Assembly: GCA_021775835.1 (NCBI GenBank)
Contig: JAJFHC010000147.1
Coordinates: 15,221 to 79,220, forward strand
Length of the DNA stretch: 64,000 bases
Source: Hyphomicrobiales bacterium
GTDB lineage: Bacteria; Pseudomonadota; Alphaproteobacteria; Rhizobiales; JAJFHC01
Direction: 5' to 3'
Made by a program: the position numbers and the translations under genes. How positions within the stretch are numbered: position 1 is the stretch's first letter; the number at the start of each line of letters is the position of its first letter. Of this stretch, positions 1 through 8,753 are shown piece by piece. A model generated the notes under the pieces. That model was given only the letters and a program-made list of their open reading frames with translations, had not been told where the DNA came from and searched no databases.

Positions 1-544
1 CCCATGTGAAGATGTGATTGGGATGACGGCGCGGACCGTGGGCGCCCTCGGTCTTGTCGGCAATATCCTCGCGCAAGGTCGGGGCATCGTCCGCCATCGC
101 CTTGTTGGGGTCGACGACAACCGGCAGCTCCTCGTACTCAACCTCGACCAGTTCGACCGCGTCGGCCGCGATGTAACGGTCTTCGGCGACAACGAAGGCT
201 ACTTCCTGATTTTGAAACAGCGCCTTGTCACCGGCCAGGACAGCCTGAACGTCACCGGCCAGCGTTGGCATGTAGTCGAGATTCAGCGGTTTGAGATCCG
301 CCGCCGTGAGAACAGCGATGACGCCGGGCAGCGCCAGGGCCGCCTCGGCATCGATCGACTTGATGCGGGCGTGGCCATAGGCCGACCGGACGAAATCGCC
401 GAACAGCATTCCCGGCAGCTTGATGTCGTCGACATAGTTGCCCTTGCCTTGCGTAAACCGGGCGTCCTCGACGCGCTTGCGGGCAGAACCCAGACCCTGG
501 AGTTTTTCTGCACGCTCTGTGGCGGGCGGTGTCTGCTCATTCAT
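1..544 (-). CDS. coxL: Carbon monoxide dehydrogenase-type molybdenum hydroxylase, large subunit, N-terminal part (cut by window edge)
   Basis: Only the first 181 codons lie in the window; the gene continues past the left edge. The visible part begins [20 protein letters not shown] and contains the typical N-terminal substrate-access fold of xanthine oxidase-family large subunits ([20 protein letters not shown], then a stretch on [11 protein letters not shown] and [11 protein letters not shown]). The start ATG overlaps the stop of coxS in an ATGA, implying coupled translation as the last subunit of a coxM-coxS-coxL operon. In this family the large subunit holds the Mo-molybdopterin cytosine dinucleotide site. 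The active-site loop that separates true CO dehydrogenase (AYXCSFR) from the form II group lies outside the window, so the substrate, CO or another small molecule, cannot be assigned. Confidence 0.9.
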   Translation of the reverse strand, partial: MNEQTPPATERAEKLQGLGSARKRVEDARFTQGKGNYVDDIKLPGMLFGDFVRSAYGHARIKSIDAEAALALPGVIAVLTAADLKPLNLDYMPTLAGDVQAVLAGDKALFQNQEVAFVVAEDRYIAADAVELVEVEYEELPVVVDPNKAMADDAPTLREDIADKTEGAHGPRRHPNHIFTW

Positions 545-1035
545 TCTGCGGCCTCCCGGGAAGCATTGATCGTTTCAGCGGCGGCCTGCACCGCCTTGAT
601 GATGTTCTGGTAGCCGGTGCACCGGCACAGGTTGCCCGACAACCCGAAGCGGATTTCCTCTTCCGTGGGGTTGGGGTTCTCCTGAAGCAGACGATAGGCG
701 CGGGTAATCATACCCGGCGTACAGAATCCGCATTGAAGTCCGTGATATTCGCGGAAGGCTTCCTGCAGCGGATGAAGGGTGCCGGCGGCATCGGCAATGC
801 CTTCGATCGTGGTTATGTCTGCATTGTTGGCCTGGGCAGTAAAGACCGTGCAGGATTTCACCGATTGGCCGTTCATGTCGACCGTACAGGCACCGCAATG
901 ACTGGTGTCACAGCCGATATGTGCGCCCGTCAGACCCTGTTCCTCGCGCAGGAAATGAATGAGCAGGGTTCGCGGTTCCGTCAGACCTTCGATGGCCCGA
1001 CCGTTGACAGTCATCTTCACGTGCATTTTTGACAT
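541..1035 (-). CDS. coxS: Carbon monoxide dehydrogenase-type small subunit, 2x[2Fe-2S]
   Basis: A 164-residue iron-sulfur subunit that passes electrons from the molybdenum site to FAD in CoxM. The N-terminal plant-ferredoxin-type cluster ligands are Cys42, Cys47, Cys50 and Cys62 ([10 protein letters not shown]...KSC). The second, family-specific cluster uses Cys102, Cys105, Cys137 and Cys139 (QCGFC, NLCRC). Length and all eight cysteines match the family. I place the start at the internal ATG (MSKMHVKM) because AAGGGAA sits about ten bases upstream; an in-frame ATG 33 bases earlier would overlap coxM and lacks a better ribosome site. It lies 13 bases after coxM and overlaps coxL by four bases. 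Confidence 0.95.
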   Translation of the reverse strand: MSKMHVKMTVNGRAIEGLTEPRTLLIHFLREEQGLTGAHIGCDTSHCGACTVDMNGQSVKSCTVFTAQANNADITTIEGIADAAGTLHPLQEAFREYHGLQCGFCTPGMITRAYRLLQENPNPTEEEIRFGLSGNLCRCTGYQNIIKAVQAAAETINASREAAE

Positions 1036-1048
1036 TGATGCGTTCCCT

Positions 1049-1915
1049 TTAACCCGCAGCCCGTTCAAGGGCAGACTGAAGTGCGCGGCGCACCATCACG
1101 CCTGTTAGTTTTGTTCTGAACTCCACCGAGCCGCGACCGTCACTGACCGGCTGCGCAATGGCCATTGCCGCTGTCGCCGCAGCGTCAACGGTTGCAGCAT
1201 CGGGGGCATTCCCCGCCAACGCATCAGAGGCGGCCTGGGCGTAAAGCGGGGTGTCGGCAACATTGGTCAGGGCGATTGACGCGCTGGCAATCCTGCCGGC
1301 ATCCATTGCAACGACAGCTGCCGCTGCCGCTGTCGCATAGTCGCCGATCTTGCGCTTCTGCTTGACGTAGGCGCTGCCGTGACCCTGCGCGGGTACCGGA
1401 ATGCGGACCGCCGTCAGCACCTCATCGTCCTTTCGGGCCGTGAAGTAGGCTGCCTCGTAGAATTCTCGGGCCGCCACCGACCGCATACCTGCTGTGCCTT
1501 CGAGCATGAACCGGGCGTCCAGTGCCTGCATGACGGCTGGCATGTCGTTGCCCGGATCGCCATTGGCAACGTTGCCGCCGATCGTGCCGAGATTGCGGAT
1601 CTGCGGATCGGCGATCTGATGCGACGTCTCAATCAGAATCGGACATGTGCTTGCGACTGTCTCTGACGCGATCAGATCGCTCTGGGTGGTCATGGATCCG
1701 ATCGACAGGAATCCGTCTTCGACCGAGATGTATTTCAGTTCGGAGATGCCCTGCAGGTCGACCAGATGTTCAGGCGTCGCCATGCGCAGTTTCATCATTG
1801 GAATCAGGCTGTGTCCGCCTGCAACGATCCGCGCCTCATCGCCCAGGTCGTTGAGCAGCCCGATGACCTCCGAAATCGAAGTCGGCCGGTGATAGTCAAA
1901 TGCCGCCGGTATCAT
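1049..1915 (-). CDS. coxM: Carbon monoxide dehydrogenase-type medium subunit, FAD-binding
   Basis: A 288-residue flavoprotein subunit that takes electrons from the CoxS clusters and delivers them to quinone or another acceptor. Both FAD signatures of the family are present: AGGHSLIP at residues 32-39 and [14 protein letters not shown] at 111-124. The C-terminal part has the CO-dehydrogenase flavoprotein C-terminal fold ([14 protein letters not shown]...). The start is supported by GGGAGG placed about six bases upstream. It is the first gene of the M-S-L order seen in characterised cox operons, directly downstream of a coxC-like regulator. Specificity for CO is inferred from gene order, not proven. 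Confidence 0.94.
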   Translation of the reverse strand: MIPAAFDYHRPTSISEVIGLLNDLGDEARIVAGGHSLIPMMKLRMATPEHLVDLQGISELKYISVEDGFLSIGSMTTQSDLIASETVASTCPILIETSHQIADPQIRNLGTIGGNVANGDPGNDMPAVMQALDARFMLEGTAGMRSVAAREFYEAAYFTARKDDEVLTAVRIPVPAQGHGSAYVKQKRKIGDYATAAAAAVVAMDAGRIASASIALTNVADTPLYAQAASDALAGNAPDAATVDAAATAAMAIAQPVSDGRGSVEFRTKLTGVMVRRALQSALERAAG

Positions 1916-1997
1916 GTTTCCTCCCGATAGGCTCTCTTGGTTTTGCCGTAAACGATGACTTTAGCGGGAGTGCGTCCGACCTACCGGACATGCGCGT

Positions 1998-2057
1998 GAG
2001 ATACGGCCAAATTTCACGAGATGCGGCTGAGCTGCACGAAATGCGAACGAACTGCTG
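1998..2057 (-). promoter_or_regulatory. Three tandem 20-bp imperfect direct repeats between coxC-like gene and coxM
   Basis: On the plus strand the units are GAGATACGGCCAAATTTCAC (1998-2017), GAGATGCGGCTGAGCTGCAC (2018-2037) and GAAATGCGAACGAACTGCTG (2038-2057). Units 1 and 2 agree at 14 of 20 positions, units 2 and 3 at 13 of 20. A weaker fourth unit may precede them at 1978. The spacing is close to two helical turns, which is how LytTR-family regulators bind paired direct repeats, and the neighbouring gene encodes a LytTR protein. The array lies about 80 bases upstream of coxM. Function as an operator is inference. Confidence 0.45.
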
Positions 2058-2066
2058 CGGAGGGAG

Positions 2067-3203
2067 TCAGTCGAATCCCAGCGCTTTTCGCACATCGTGG
2101 ACCCGGGTCCGGCTCACCGGGATCCTAGAACTTGCGTCATCGCCCAGTTGACAAGTTGCCTTGTCTCCGATGCGTTGTAGTCCGGTGACATGGGCGATGT
2201 TGACGAGGTACGAACGATGCGTCCTCAGGAAGTTGGGGTCTTCCAGTTTCTCTTCGATGCTGGATATCGACCACGGACAAAAATGGTCGCCACTTTGATC
2301 GTAGAGCCGGGTGTAATGGCCATCCGCCTTGATGGCGAAGACGTCGGTCAAGGCTATGAACCGGGTCATGTTGGTGGTCTCGTAGGGCAGTCTGGTCAAT
2401 GCGCCCGGGTCGGGAATTGAGTCCATGGTGACGATTGAAGGTCCGTTCTGTTCGCCTTCTTCAGCTTCATTGCCCTGGACCACTTGTGACCCCATTGGGG
2501 TGACGGGGATGGCTGTCAGGAGAAAGAAACCACAGATCAGGAAGGACGACACCGCCACGATCAACGCCAGGATGCCGGAAGACAATAAGGGATCGGGAAC
2601 AATGACGACATCGACGGCCGGGTCGAAGCGGGTGTAAACCATTGCGGTGTAATGCATGGCCGAAATGGCCACGCCGAAAGCCACGGCGCCAAGTGCCAGG
2701 TCGCGCAGGAGACGTTTCTTGTAAGCCAGCCACAGGGCGGCGATCGAAGACAGGATTCCAACGGCGGCGGAAAGAACAATCCCCGTGAAGTTGTAGGACA
2801 CCACGCAGTTTCCGCGAATCGCCGACATACCCATGTAATGCATGGACACGATACCCAGCCCCATCGCCACGCCGGCAAGCACGATCCGTTGCTTCGTGCG
2901 TTCGCCGAAATGCAGCAGGCCAAGGCCGAAGCCGGTGATCAATATGGCAATGAGAGCGGACCCAAGGGTTGCCAGGGCGTCGTATTCGATGGCGACCGAT
3001 ATCCTGACTGCGATCATGCCGATGAAATGCATCGACCAGATGCCACCGCCCAGAGCTACCGCGGCCTTGGCCACATGGGGCTTGCGTTGTGCAGGCGACA
3101 GGGCGGCGAGCCCGCTGGTGACCCGAAACCCGGTAAATGCCGCGAGAATGGCCACCAATACCGAGGCCACCACCAGCATCCAGTCATAAGAAACAACCAA
3201 CAT
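2067..3203 (-). CDS. coxC: CoxC/CoxH-like membrane regulator, MHYT sensor plus LytTR DNA-binding domain
   Basis: A 378-residue protein with an N-terminal seven-helix MHYT domain, seen from three copies of the motif (SMHFIGM, SMHYMGM, SAMHYTAM, with histidines near residues 59, 122 and 184), and a C-terminal LytTR DNA-binding domain from about residue 280. MHYT domains have been proposed to sense oxygen, CO or NO through bound metal. In Oligotropha carboxidovorans the genes coxC and coxH encode exactly this architecture, and coxC precedes coxM as here. I therefore read it as the membrane-bound regulator of the adjacent hydroxylase operon. Start: ATG (MLVVSYDWM) preferred over an upstream TTG; no strong ribosome site decides it. 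CoxC and CoxH share this domain layout, so only position favours the name coxC. Confidence 0.8.
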   Translation of the reverse strand: MLVVSYDWMLVVASVLVAILAAFTGFRVTSGLAALSPAQRKPHVAKAAVALGGGIWSMHFIGMIAVRISVAIEYDALATLGSALIAILITGFGLGLLHFGERTKQRIVLAGVAMGLGIVSMHYMGMSAIRGNCVVSYNFTGIVLSAAVGILSSIAALWLAYKKRLLRDLALGAVAFGVAISAMHYTAMVYTRFDPAVDVVIVPDPLLSSGILALIVAVSSFLICGFFLLTAIPVTPMGSQVVQGNEAEEGEQNGPSIVTMDSIPDPGALTRLPYETTNMTRFIALTDVFAIKADGHYTRLYDQSGDHFCPWSISSIEEKLEDPNFLRTHRSYLVNIAHVTGLQRIGDKATCQLGDDASSRIPVSRTRVHDVRKALGFD

Positions 3204-3356
3204 GGTGGAATAGAACAATCATCTGAAGCTCAATGCAATATCAACACGCCGCATCCTGATCTTCGTTTCAAGCAGCGGGAACATGCTATTATCCTGGCTG
3301 ACCCCAATGCGTGCGGGGTTGGGCGAGACCGGGAACCGGCCACAGGGGATAAAGTC

Positions 3357-4220
3357 ATGAATCGCTGGAGCGAACGCAGAACCGCATTTCGCGGACTTCT
3401 CGAGTCGGGGACATGCGTTCATCCGGCATCAGTGCACGATCCGGTCTCCGTACGCATTGCCCAGGATCTGGGATTTGAGCTCGGGATGTTTGCAGGCTCG
3501 GTGGCCTCACTCACCGTACTTGGCGCACCGGACATGATCGTACTGACCCTGTCGGAGTTTGCCGGGCAGGCTTACCGGATTTCGCGGGCAGCGGATTTGC
3601 CGGTTCTGGTGGATGCCGATCACGGCTACGGCAATGCACTCAATGTCATGCGTACCGTTGAGGAACTCGAGACCGCAGGCATTGCCGGACTTTCGATCGA
3701 GGACACTGCCCTGCCGCAAGGTTTTGCGTCTGGCGGCGCGCCGAGCCTGATCACGATCGAAGAAGGTGTCGGCAAGATGCGTGCAGCGGTTGCCGCCCGC
3801 CATGACACAGGCCTCGCCATTGCAGCGCGCACAAGCGCTGCCGCCATAACCGGGGCGGAAGACGCCGCCCGGCGCGTCAGGGCCTATGCCCGGACCGGCG
3901 TCGACGCGATTTTCCTGGTCGGCGTAAAAGGCCGGGCAGACCTCGAGCTGATTGCGGCCGAAACCGATTTGCCCCTTATCGTGGGGGGCGCAGGACCCGA
4001 CCTGGCGGACAAAACCTATCTGGCATCACAAGGCGTCCGGGTCGCCCTCCAGGGACACCAGCCGTTTGCCGCAGCCACCCAGGCCCTCTACGAAACCATG
4101 AAACATCTACGGGAAGGTGGCGCACCGGCGGACCTTAAGGCCCTGGCATCGGCAGACCTGATGAAAACCGTATCCCGTCACGAAGAGTATCAGGGTTGGA
4201 TTGATGAGTTTCTGAATTAG
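3357..4220 (+). CDS. Oxaloacetate decarboxylase, isocitrate lyase/PEP mutase superfamily
   Basis: A 287-residue TIM-barrel enzyme closely resembling Pseudomonas PA4872, a metal-dependent oxaloacetate decarboxylase giving pyruvate and CO2. Recognisable blocks are ASVHDPVSVRIAQDLGFE, GSVASLTVLGAPD, LVDADHGYGNALNVMRTV (metal-binding DADHG at 86-90) and the final EEYQGWIDEFL. The cysteine loop of true isocitrate lyases is absent. The open frame extends far upstream, but that part is antisense to the coxC-like gene; the ATG at 3357 is preceded by AGGGGAT and gives the family's normal length. It is divergent from coxC and convergent with murJ. Confidence 0.85.
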   Translation: MNRWSERRTAFRGLLESGTCVHPASVHDPVSVRIAQDLGFELGMFAGSVASLTVLGAPDMIVLTLSEFAGQAYRISRAADLPVLVDADHGYGNALNVMRTVEELETAGIAGLSIEDTALPQGFASGGAPSLITIEEGVGKMRAAVAARHDTGLAIAARTSAAAITGAEDAARRVRAYARTGVDAIFLVGVKGRADLELIAAETDLPLIVGGAGPDLADKTYLASQGVRVALQGHQPFAAATQALYETMKHLREGGAPADLKALASADLMKTVSRHEEYQGWIDEFLN

Positions 4221-4238
4221 AGCAATGCCAATCCGCTG

Positions 4239-5795
4239 TCACCGTTTGCGGAAAAGCCCGGACAGTTCCGAGGCCCGGGCAGCACCGGTGATCTGGCAGC
4301 CTGCAAAGAAGACCACCGCCCCTGCTGAAACCAGTGCACCGAGCAAGACGACTTTCAGTCCGAGACCTGCGGTCCCCATCAAGGGCAGCAACCAGGCATT
4401 GCCGTACCAGACTGCAACACCCATCACAAGGCTCGAGAGAAGGATCATCGGCACCCGGCGTTTGCAGCGGGCGTCGAGGTTGAACTGCTCGCGTGCGGCC
4501 AGCGTCCGGCTCAGCAGCAATACGTTCACCCAGGCCGACACGGTTGTGGCAACGGCGATGCCCACGTGCCCCAGATAGGGAAACAGGGCGAGGCTGCCGA
4601 TTACATTCACAGCCATCGCGGTGACTGCAAACAGCATCGGCGTCTTTGTGTCTTCGCGGGCAAAGAACCCAGGAGAAAAGACCTTGATCAGCACGAAAGC
4701 AGGCAGGCCAAAGGCAAAAGCACTGAGCGCTCTCGCGGTCTGGACAGTCGCCTCGCGATCGAACGCGCCGCGCTCGAACAGCACGTGAATGATGGTCTCG
4801 GGCATGGCAACGAAGGCGGCAGCTGCCGGCACCGTCAACAACATGGCATACTCCAGTCCGCGATTCTGGCTATCGTCCGCGCCCCGCAGATCATCGGCTG
4901 CAAGTTTTCGCGAAAGGTCTGGCAGCAACACGACACCTATGGCGATTCCGACGACGCCAAGCGGAAGCTGGTAGATCCGGTCGGCGTAGTAGAGGAACGC
5001 GACGGCGCCGTCCTGGAACGTGGCGATGATGGTCCCGACCAACAGATTGACCTGGGTGATACCACCGGCAATGACACCAGGCACGCCAAGAACCACGAGC
5101 CGCTTGACGCCGGGCGTAAGCCTGGGCCTTCGGGGTATCAGCGTAAAACCGGCACGGCGTGCGGCGACGGCAAGCAGGACGAGTTGGAGCAGACCGGCGA
5201 CCGATACGCCCCAGCACAAGGCAACACCGGTCTTTTCCGGGGTGTCCCAGGCCGACAGCGCGGCAACACCCAGGACGCTGATCAGGACGATGTTGAGCAC
5301 GATCGGGGCGGCGGCCGCCGCCGCAAAGCGCCCCAGGGAATTCAGCAATCCGCTGTAAAGCGCGACCAGGGACATGAACATCAGATAGGGGAAGGCAATC
5401 GCTGTGAGTGTGATCGTCAGCGCGAGCTTGTCGGGTGTGTCGGCAAAGCCCGGGGCAATCAAGTGAATGAAGAGCGGCATGGTGGCTTCAGCCACTGCCG
5501 TGAAAATGATCAGAGCGGTGGCCAGGACGGACAATGCGTCTTCTGCGAATTTTTTTGCAGCCTCGCGTCCGTCGGCTTCCATGCTCTTGGCAAAGAGCGG
5601 CACAAAGGCCGCGTTGAAAGCCCCCTCGCCAAACAGGCGCCGGAAAAAATTGGGAAACCGGAAAGCCACAACAAAGGCATCGGCGACCGGACCGGTTCCC
5701 AAGATGGCGGCAATGAGCATGTCGCGCACAAAGCCCAGCACACGGGAGATCATGGTCATGCCGCCGACCGTGGCTGCTGATCTAAAGAGATTCAT
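4239..5795 (-). CDS. murJ: Lipid II flippase MurJ
   Basis: A 518-residue polytopic inner-membrane protein that moves lipid-linked peptidoglycan precursor to the periplasm. The N-terminus (MNLFRSAATVGGMTMISRVL, then GFVRDMLIAAILG and VAFRFPNFFRRLFGEGAFNAAFVP) is the MviN/MurJ signature, and about 14 hydrophobic segments follow, with the usual short basic tail. The arginines in the central cavity (for example RVLGFVRD) are kept. It sits 67 bases after glnD on the same strand, the common alphaproteobacterial order glnD-murJ. No clear Shine-Dalgarno sequence precedes the ATG. The downstream trpS often found next to murJ is absent here. Confidence 0.96.
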   Translation of the reverse strand: MNLFRSAATVGGMTMISRVLGFVRDMLIAAILGTGPVADAFVVAFRFPNFFRRLFGEGAFNAAFVPLFAKSMEADGREAAKKFAEDALSVLATALIIFTAVAEATMPLFIHLIAPGFADTPDKLALTITLTAIAFPYLMFMSLVALYSGLLNSLGRFAAAAAAPIVLNIVLISVLGVAALSAWDTPEKTGVALCWGVSVAGLLQLVLLAVAARRAGFTLIPRRPRLTPGVKRLVVLGVPGVIAGGITQVNLLVGTIIATFQDGAVAFLYYADRIYQLPLGVVGIAIGVVLLPDLSRKLAADDLRGADDSQNRGLEYAMLLTVPAAAAFVAMPETIIHVLFERGAFDREATVQTARALSAFAFGLPAFVLIKVFSPGFFAREDTKTPMLFAVTAMAVNVIGSLALFPYLGHVGIAVATTVSAWVNVLLLSRTLAAREQFNLDARCKRRVPMILLSSLVMGVAVWYGNAWLLPLMGTAGLGLKVVLLGALVSAGAVVFFAGCQITGAARASELSGLFRKR

Positions 5796-5862
5796 GAATT
5801 CGTTTTACGCGCAACCGGTTAAAATCAAAACACCGGTTTGTTGAAAATCCGGACACGTCGAT

Positions 5863-8676
5863 TCATTGCGCCGGTTCCAGTTTGCGCCTGGGCGTTGCCT
5901 TGTTTTTCTGGTCTTCCGACGATTTCGGACTCAAGGCTGCCAGGAGATGACGGCGAATGGCGGCCTGCCGGTTTCCGTTAACAATCTTCTGTCCTGTCAG
6001 ATCGGTTGCATAGAACACGTCGACAGCGCGTTCGCCGAAGGTCGCGATGTGGGCTGACCCAATCCTCAGGTTGAGTTTCGAAAAGGCCTCGACCAGGCTG
6101 TAGAGCAGGCCGGGACGATCGAGACCGTTGACCTCAATGACCGTGAAGACATTCGAGTTTTCATTATTGATCAGGACCTGCGGCTCAATCGAGAAGGCCT
6201 TGATGCGAGGCTTCGGGCGGACCTCGGTCGCTATGATTTCCGCAAGTTTGATTTTGCCTTCGATGGCACGGCGCATGGTCTTGACAATACGCTGGGCTCG
6301 CCGGGTTTCGTCTTCGGCACGTGAAAATTCCCGCTGGATGAAAATTGCGTTCAGGGCCATTCCGGTGGAGGTCGTGAAGACCTGAGCATCTGCGATGTTT
6401 GCGCCTGACGCTGCACAAGCCCCAGTGAGAGCTGCAAGCAGGCGTGGGTGATCGGGGGCATAGATTGTCAGCTCCGTGATCTCGGTAAACTTGTCCGTGC
6501 GCACTTCGGACGCGACTGATTTGCGGGCCTTCTCCGCTTCGCTGATAAGCTTGGCATGAGCAATCTGGCGTTCGAGATTCACATTCAACCAGTAGGGCGC
6601 GTAATGGATTTTCAGGTAAGCCTTGATGTTCCTGGCCGACCAGCCTTCCAGATTTTCGGACAGCGCAATCTGTGCCGACTCCACCCGCGCCTTGCGGCTG
6701 ACAGCCGTGTGGCCTCCGGCCAGAACCGGTTCGGCCTCGTAGTAGAGCGTGCGCAGGAGCTCTCCCTTCCAGCCGTTCCAAACCCCCGGACCGACCGCCT
6801 TGATGTCGGCAACCGTCAGGATCAGAAGCAGTTTCAGGCGTTCGGGGCTTTGGACTATTTCGCAAAAATCTAGAATCGTCTTGAAGTCGTTGAGATCGCG
6901 CATCTGCGCAAAGTTGCTCATGACCAGATGGTTTTCTACGAGCCACGCCGCGGTTTCAGTCTCTGCGGATGTCAGGCCCAACCGGGGTCCAAGTTTTCGG
7001 GCAATCCGGGCACCTGCGACGGAATGGCTTTCGGGCCTGCCTTTGGCGATGTCGTGCAGAAACACGGCTACAAAAAGTGCCCGCCTGCTTTTCAGTGTGT
7101 GGATGATCTCGTTGGCAAGCGGGTGCTCTTCCGCCAGTTCGCCGCGCTCAATCTCGGACAGGATGCCGATGGCGCGCAGCAAATGTTCGTCGACAGTGTA
7201 GTGATGATACATGTTGAATTGCATCATCGCGACGATGCGGCCGAATTCCAGCACGAACCGGCCCAGGAGGCCCGCCTCGTTCATCCGGCGCAGAATGGTT
7301 TCCGGATCGTTCCTGGAGGTCACGATCTCGAGGAACAACGCATTGGCATCCTCGTTTTCGCGTAACTTTGCGTTTATGAGTTTCGATGACCGGGTAACCA
7401 GCCGCAGGGCATGAGGGTGGATCGAGACATTGTGCTTGTCGGCGAGGTGAAACAGCCTGATCAGGTTGACTGGGTCATTTTCAAAGGCCTTGTCGGACTT
7501 CAGCGTGAGGCGGCCGGCGTCGAGCGTGAAGATCTTGGAATCTGAAATTCCTGTGCGTTTGCGGCGTTTTAGACTTGCCAGGACGCGGCTCATGACCGGT
7601 GCCTTCTTGACTTCTTCGGCTTCCAGGACGGAGCACAGAATGCGAGTCAGGTCGCCGACGTCCTTGGCCACCAGAAAATACTGTTTCATGAAGCGCTCGA
7701 CGTCGCGCAGGCCGCCACGTGCGGTGTAGCCGAGCCTTTGGGCAAGTTCGGCCTGGTGGTCAAACGTCAGGCGGTCGTCGGCGCGCCTGGTCATGAAATG
7801 CAGATGGCAGCGCACGGCCCACAGAAAGTCCTCACACTTGCGGAATTTCCGGTACTCCTGACGGGTAAAGACTTCCGCCTTCACCAGATCATTACCACTC
7901 TGAACTCGGTAATAATATTTGGCGATCCAGAACAACGTGTGCAGATCGCGCAATCCGCCCTTGCCGTCCTTCACGTTCGGCTCGACCAGATAGCGCGATT
8001 CACCGGCGCGCTGATGCCGCAGATCGCGTTCGGCCAATTTTGTCTCGATAAATTCCGACGCCGTGCCGGCGACAACTTCGCTGTCGAACCGGGTCACCAG
8101 CTCGTCGAACAGGGCCCGATCGGCCCACAAATAGCGCGCTTCCAGGACAGAGGTCCGGATCGTCGAGTCGGACTTCGAGAGCCTGATGCAGACGTCGACG
8201 CTGCGGGTCGCGTGCCCGACCTTGAAGCCCAGGTCCCATAGCAGATAGAGTATGTATTCAATGACACTTTCGCCCCAGGGGGTTTGCTTGTAGGGCAACA
8301 GAAAAAGCAGATCTATGTCGGAACCCGGCGCCAGGGTCCGCCGGCCATAGCCGCCCACGGCGACCACGCTGATGCGTTCGGCGGCCGATGGGTTTTTCGC
8401 CATATAGATGTGAGTGACCGTGAAATCGTATATCACCCGGACAAGCTCGTCCTGAAGCATCGACAACCGTTCGGCACACCGGGTGCCTCGCCCCTCGGCA
8501 CGCAATTTTTCCTCGGCGACTTCCCGTCCGTGATCGATGGCCTGTCTGAGGCGGTCGAGAACATGGCGCCGGAGCGTGGTGGTGTCGCGGCCGTGGGTCT
8601 TGAAAATGGAGGTCAGATCGGACCGCAGGCCGTGTGAATCGATCAGCTCGTCATTGCGTTTTCCGGCCCTGGGCAT
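5863..8676 (-). CDS. glnD: [Protein-PII] uridylyltransferase/uridylyl-removing enzyme
   Basis: A 937-residue nitrogen sensor that uridylylates PII proteins under nitrogen limitation and removes the group when glutamine is plentiful. Domains in order: nucleotidyltransferase with GGYGRRTLAPGSDIDLLFL at 108-126, the GlnD-specific helical domain, an HD phosphohydrolase domain with FLHDIAKGRPESHS, and two C-terminal ACT domains beginning TIYAPDHPRLLAALTG and EVNGLDRPGLLYSLVEAF. The length is normal for alphaproteobacteria. AGGATG stands seven bases before the ATG. It lies between mutS and murJ on the same strand. Confidence 0.97.
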   Translation of the reverse strand: MPRAGKRNDELIDSHGLRSDLTSIFKTHGRDTTTLRRHVLDRLRQAIDHGREVAEEKLRAEGRGTRCAERLSMLQDELVRVIYDFTVTHIYMAKNPSAAERISVVAVGGYGRRTLAPGSDIDLLFLLPYKQTPWGESVIEYILYLLWDLGFKVGHATRSVDVCIRLSKSDSTIRTSVLEARYLWADRALFDELVTRFDSEVVAGTASEFIETKLAERDLRHQRAGESRYLVEPNVKDGKGGLRDLHTLFWIAKYYYRVQSGNDLVKAEVFTRQEYRKFRKCEDFLWAVRCHLHFMTRRADDRLTFDHQAELAQRLGYTARGGLRDVERFMKQYFLVAKDVGDLTRILCSVLEAEEVKKAPVMSRVLASLKRRKRTGISDSKIFTLDAGRLTLKSDKAFENDPVNLIRLFHLADKHNVSIHPHALRLVTRSSKLINAKLRENEDANALFLEIVTSRNDPETILRRMNEAGLLGRFVLEFGRIVAMMQFNMYHHYTVDEHLLRAIGILSEIERGELAEEHPLANEIIHTLKSRRALFVAVFLHDIAKGRPESHSVAGARIARKLGPRLGLTSAETETAAWLVENHLVMSNFAQMRDLNDFKTILDFCEIVQSPERLKLLLILTVADIKAVGPGVWNGWKGELLRTLYYEAEPVLAGGHTAVSRKARVESAQIALSENLEGWSARNIKAYLKIHYAPYWLNVNLERQIAHAKLISEAEKARKSVASEVRTDKFTEITELTIYAPDHPRLLAALTGACAASGANIADAQVFTTSTGMALNAIFIQREFSRAEDETRRAQRIVKTMRRAIEGKIKLAEIIATEVRPKPRIKAFSIEPQVLINNENSNVFTVIEVNGLDRPGLLYSLVEAFSKLNLRIGSAHIATFGERAVDVFYATDLTGQKIVNGNRQAAIRRHLLAALSPKSSEDQKNKATPRRKLEPAQ

Positions 8677-8753
8677 CGATAATCATCCTGAATTGAACTC
8701 CAGCCCCGCAAGACTATCGCTTAAGTGCGTCGGTGTCTTGGAGGAAGGTGTGT

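Noticed and set aside
2652..3356. Long upstream extension of the oxaloacetate decarboxylase frame
   Set aside because: It is antisense to the coxC-like gene; the enzyme family begins at the ATG at 3357 with its own ribosome site.
4566..5780. 404-codon plus-strand open frame
   Set aside because: Antisense to murJ, which has full-length family motifs; the product is a Lys/Asp/Gln-rich shadow.
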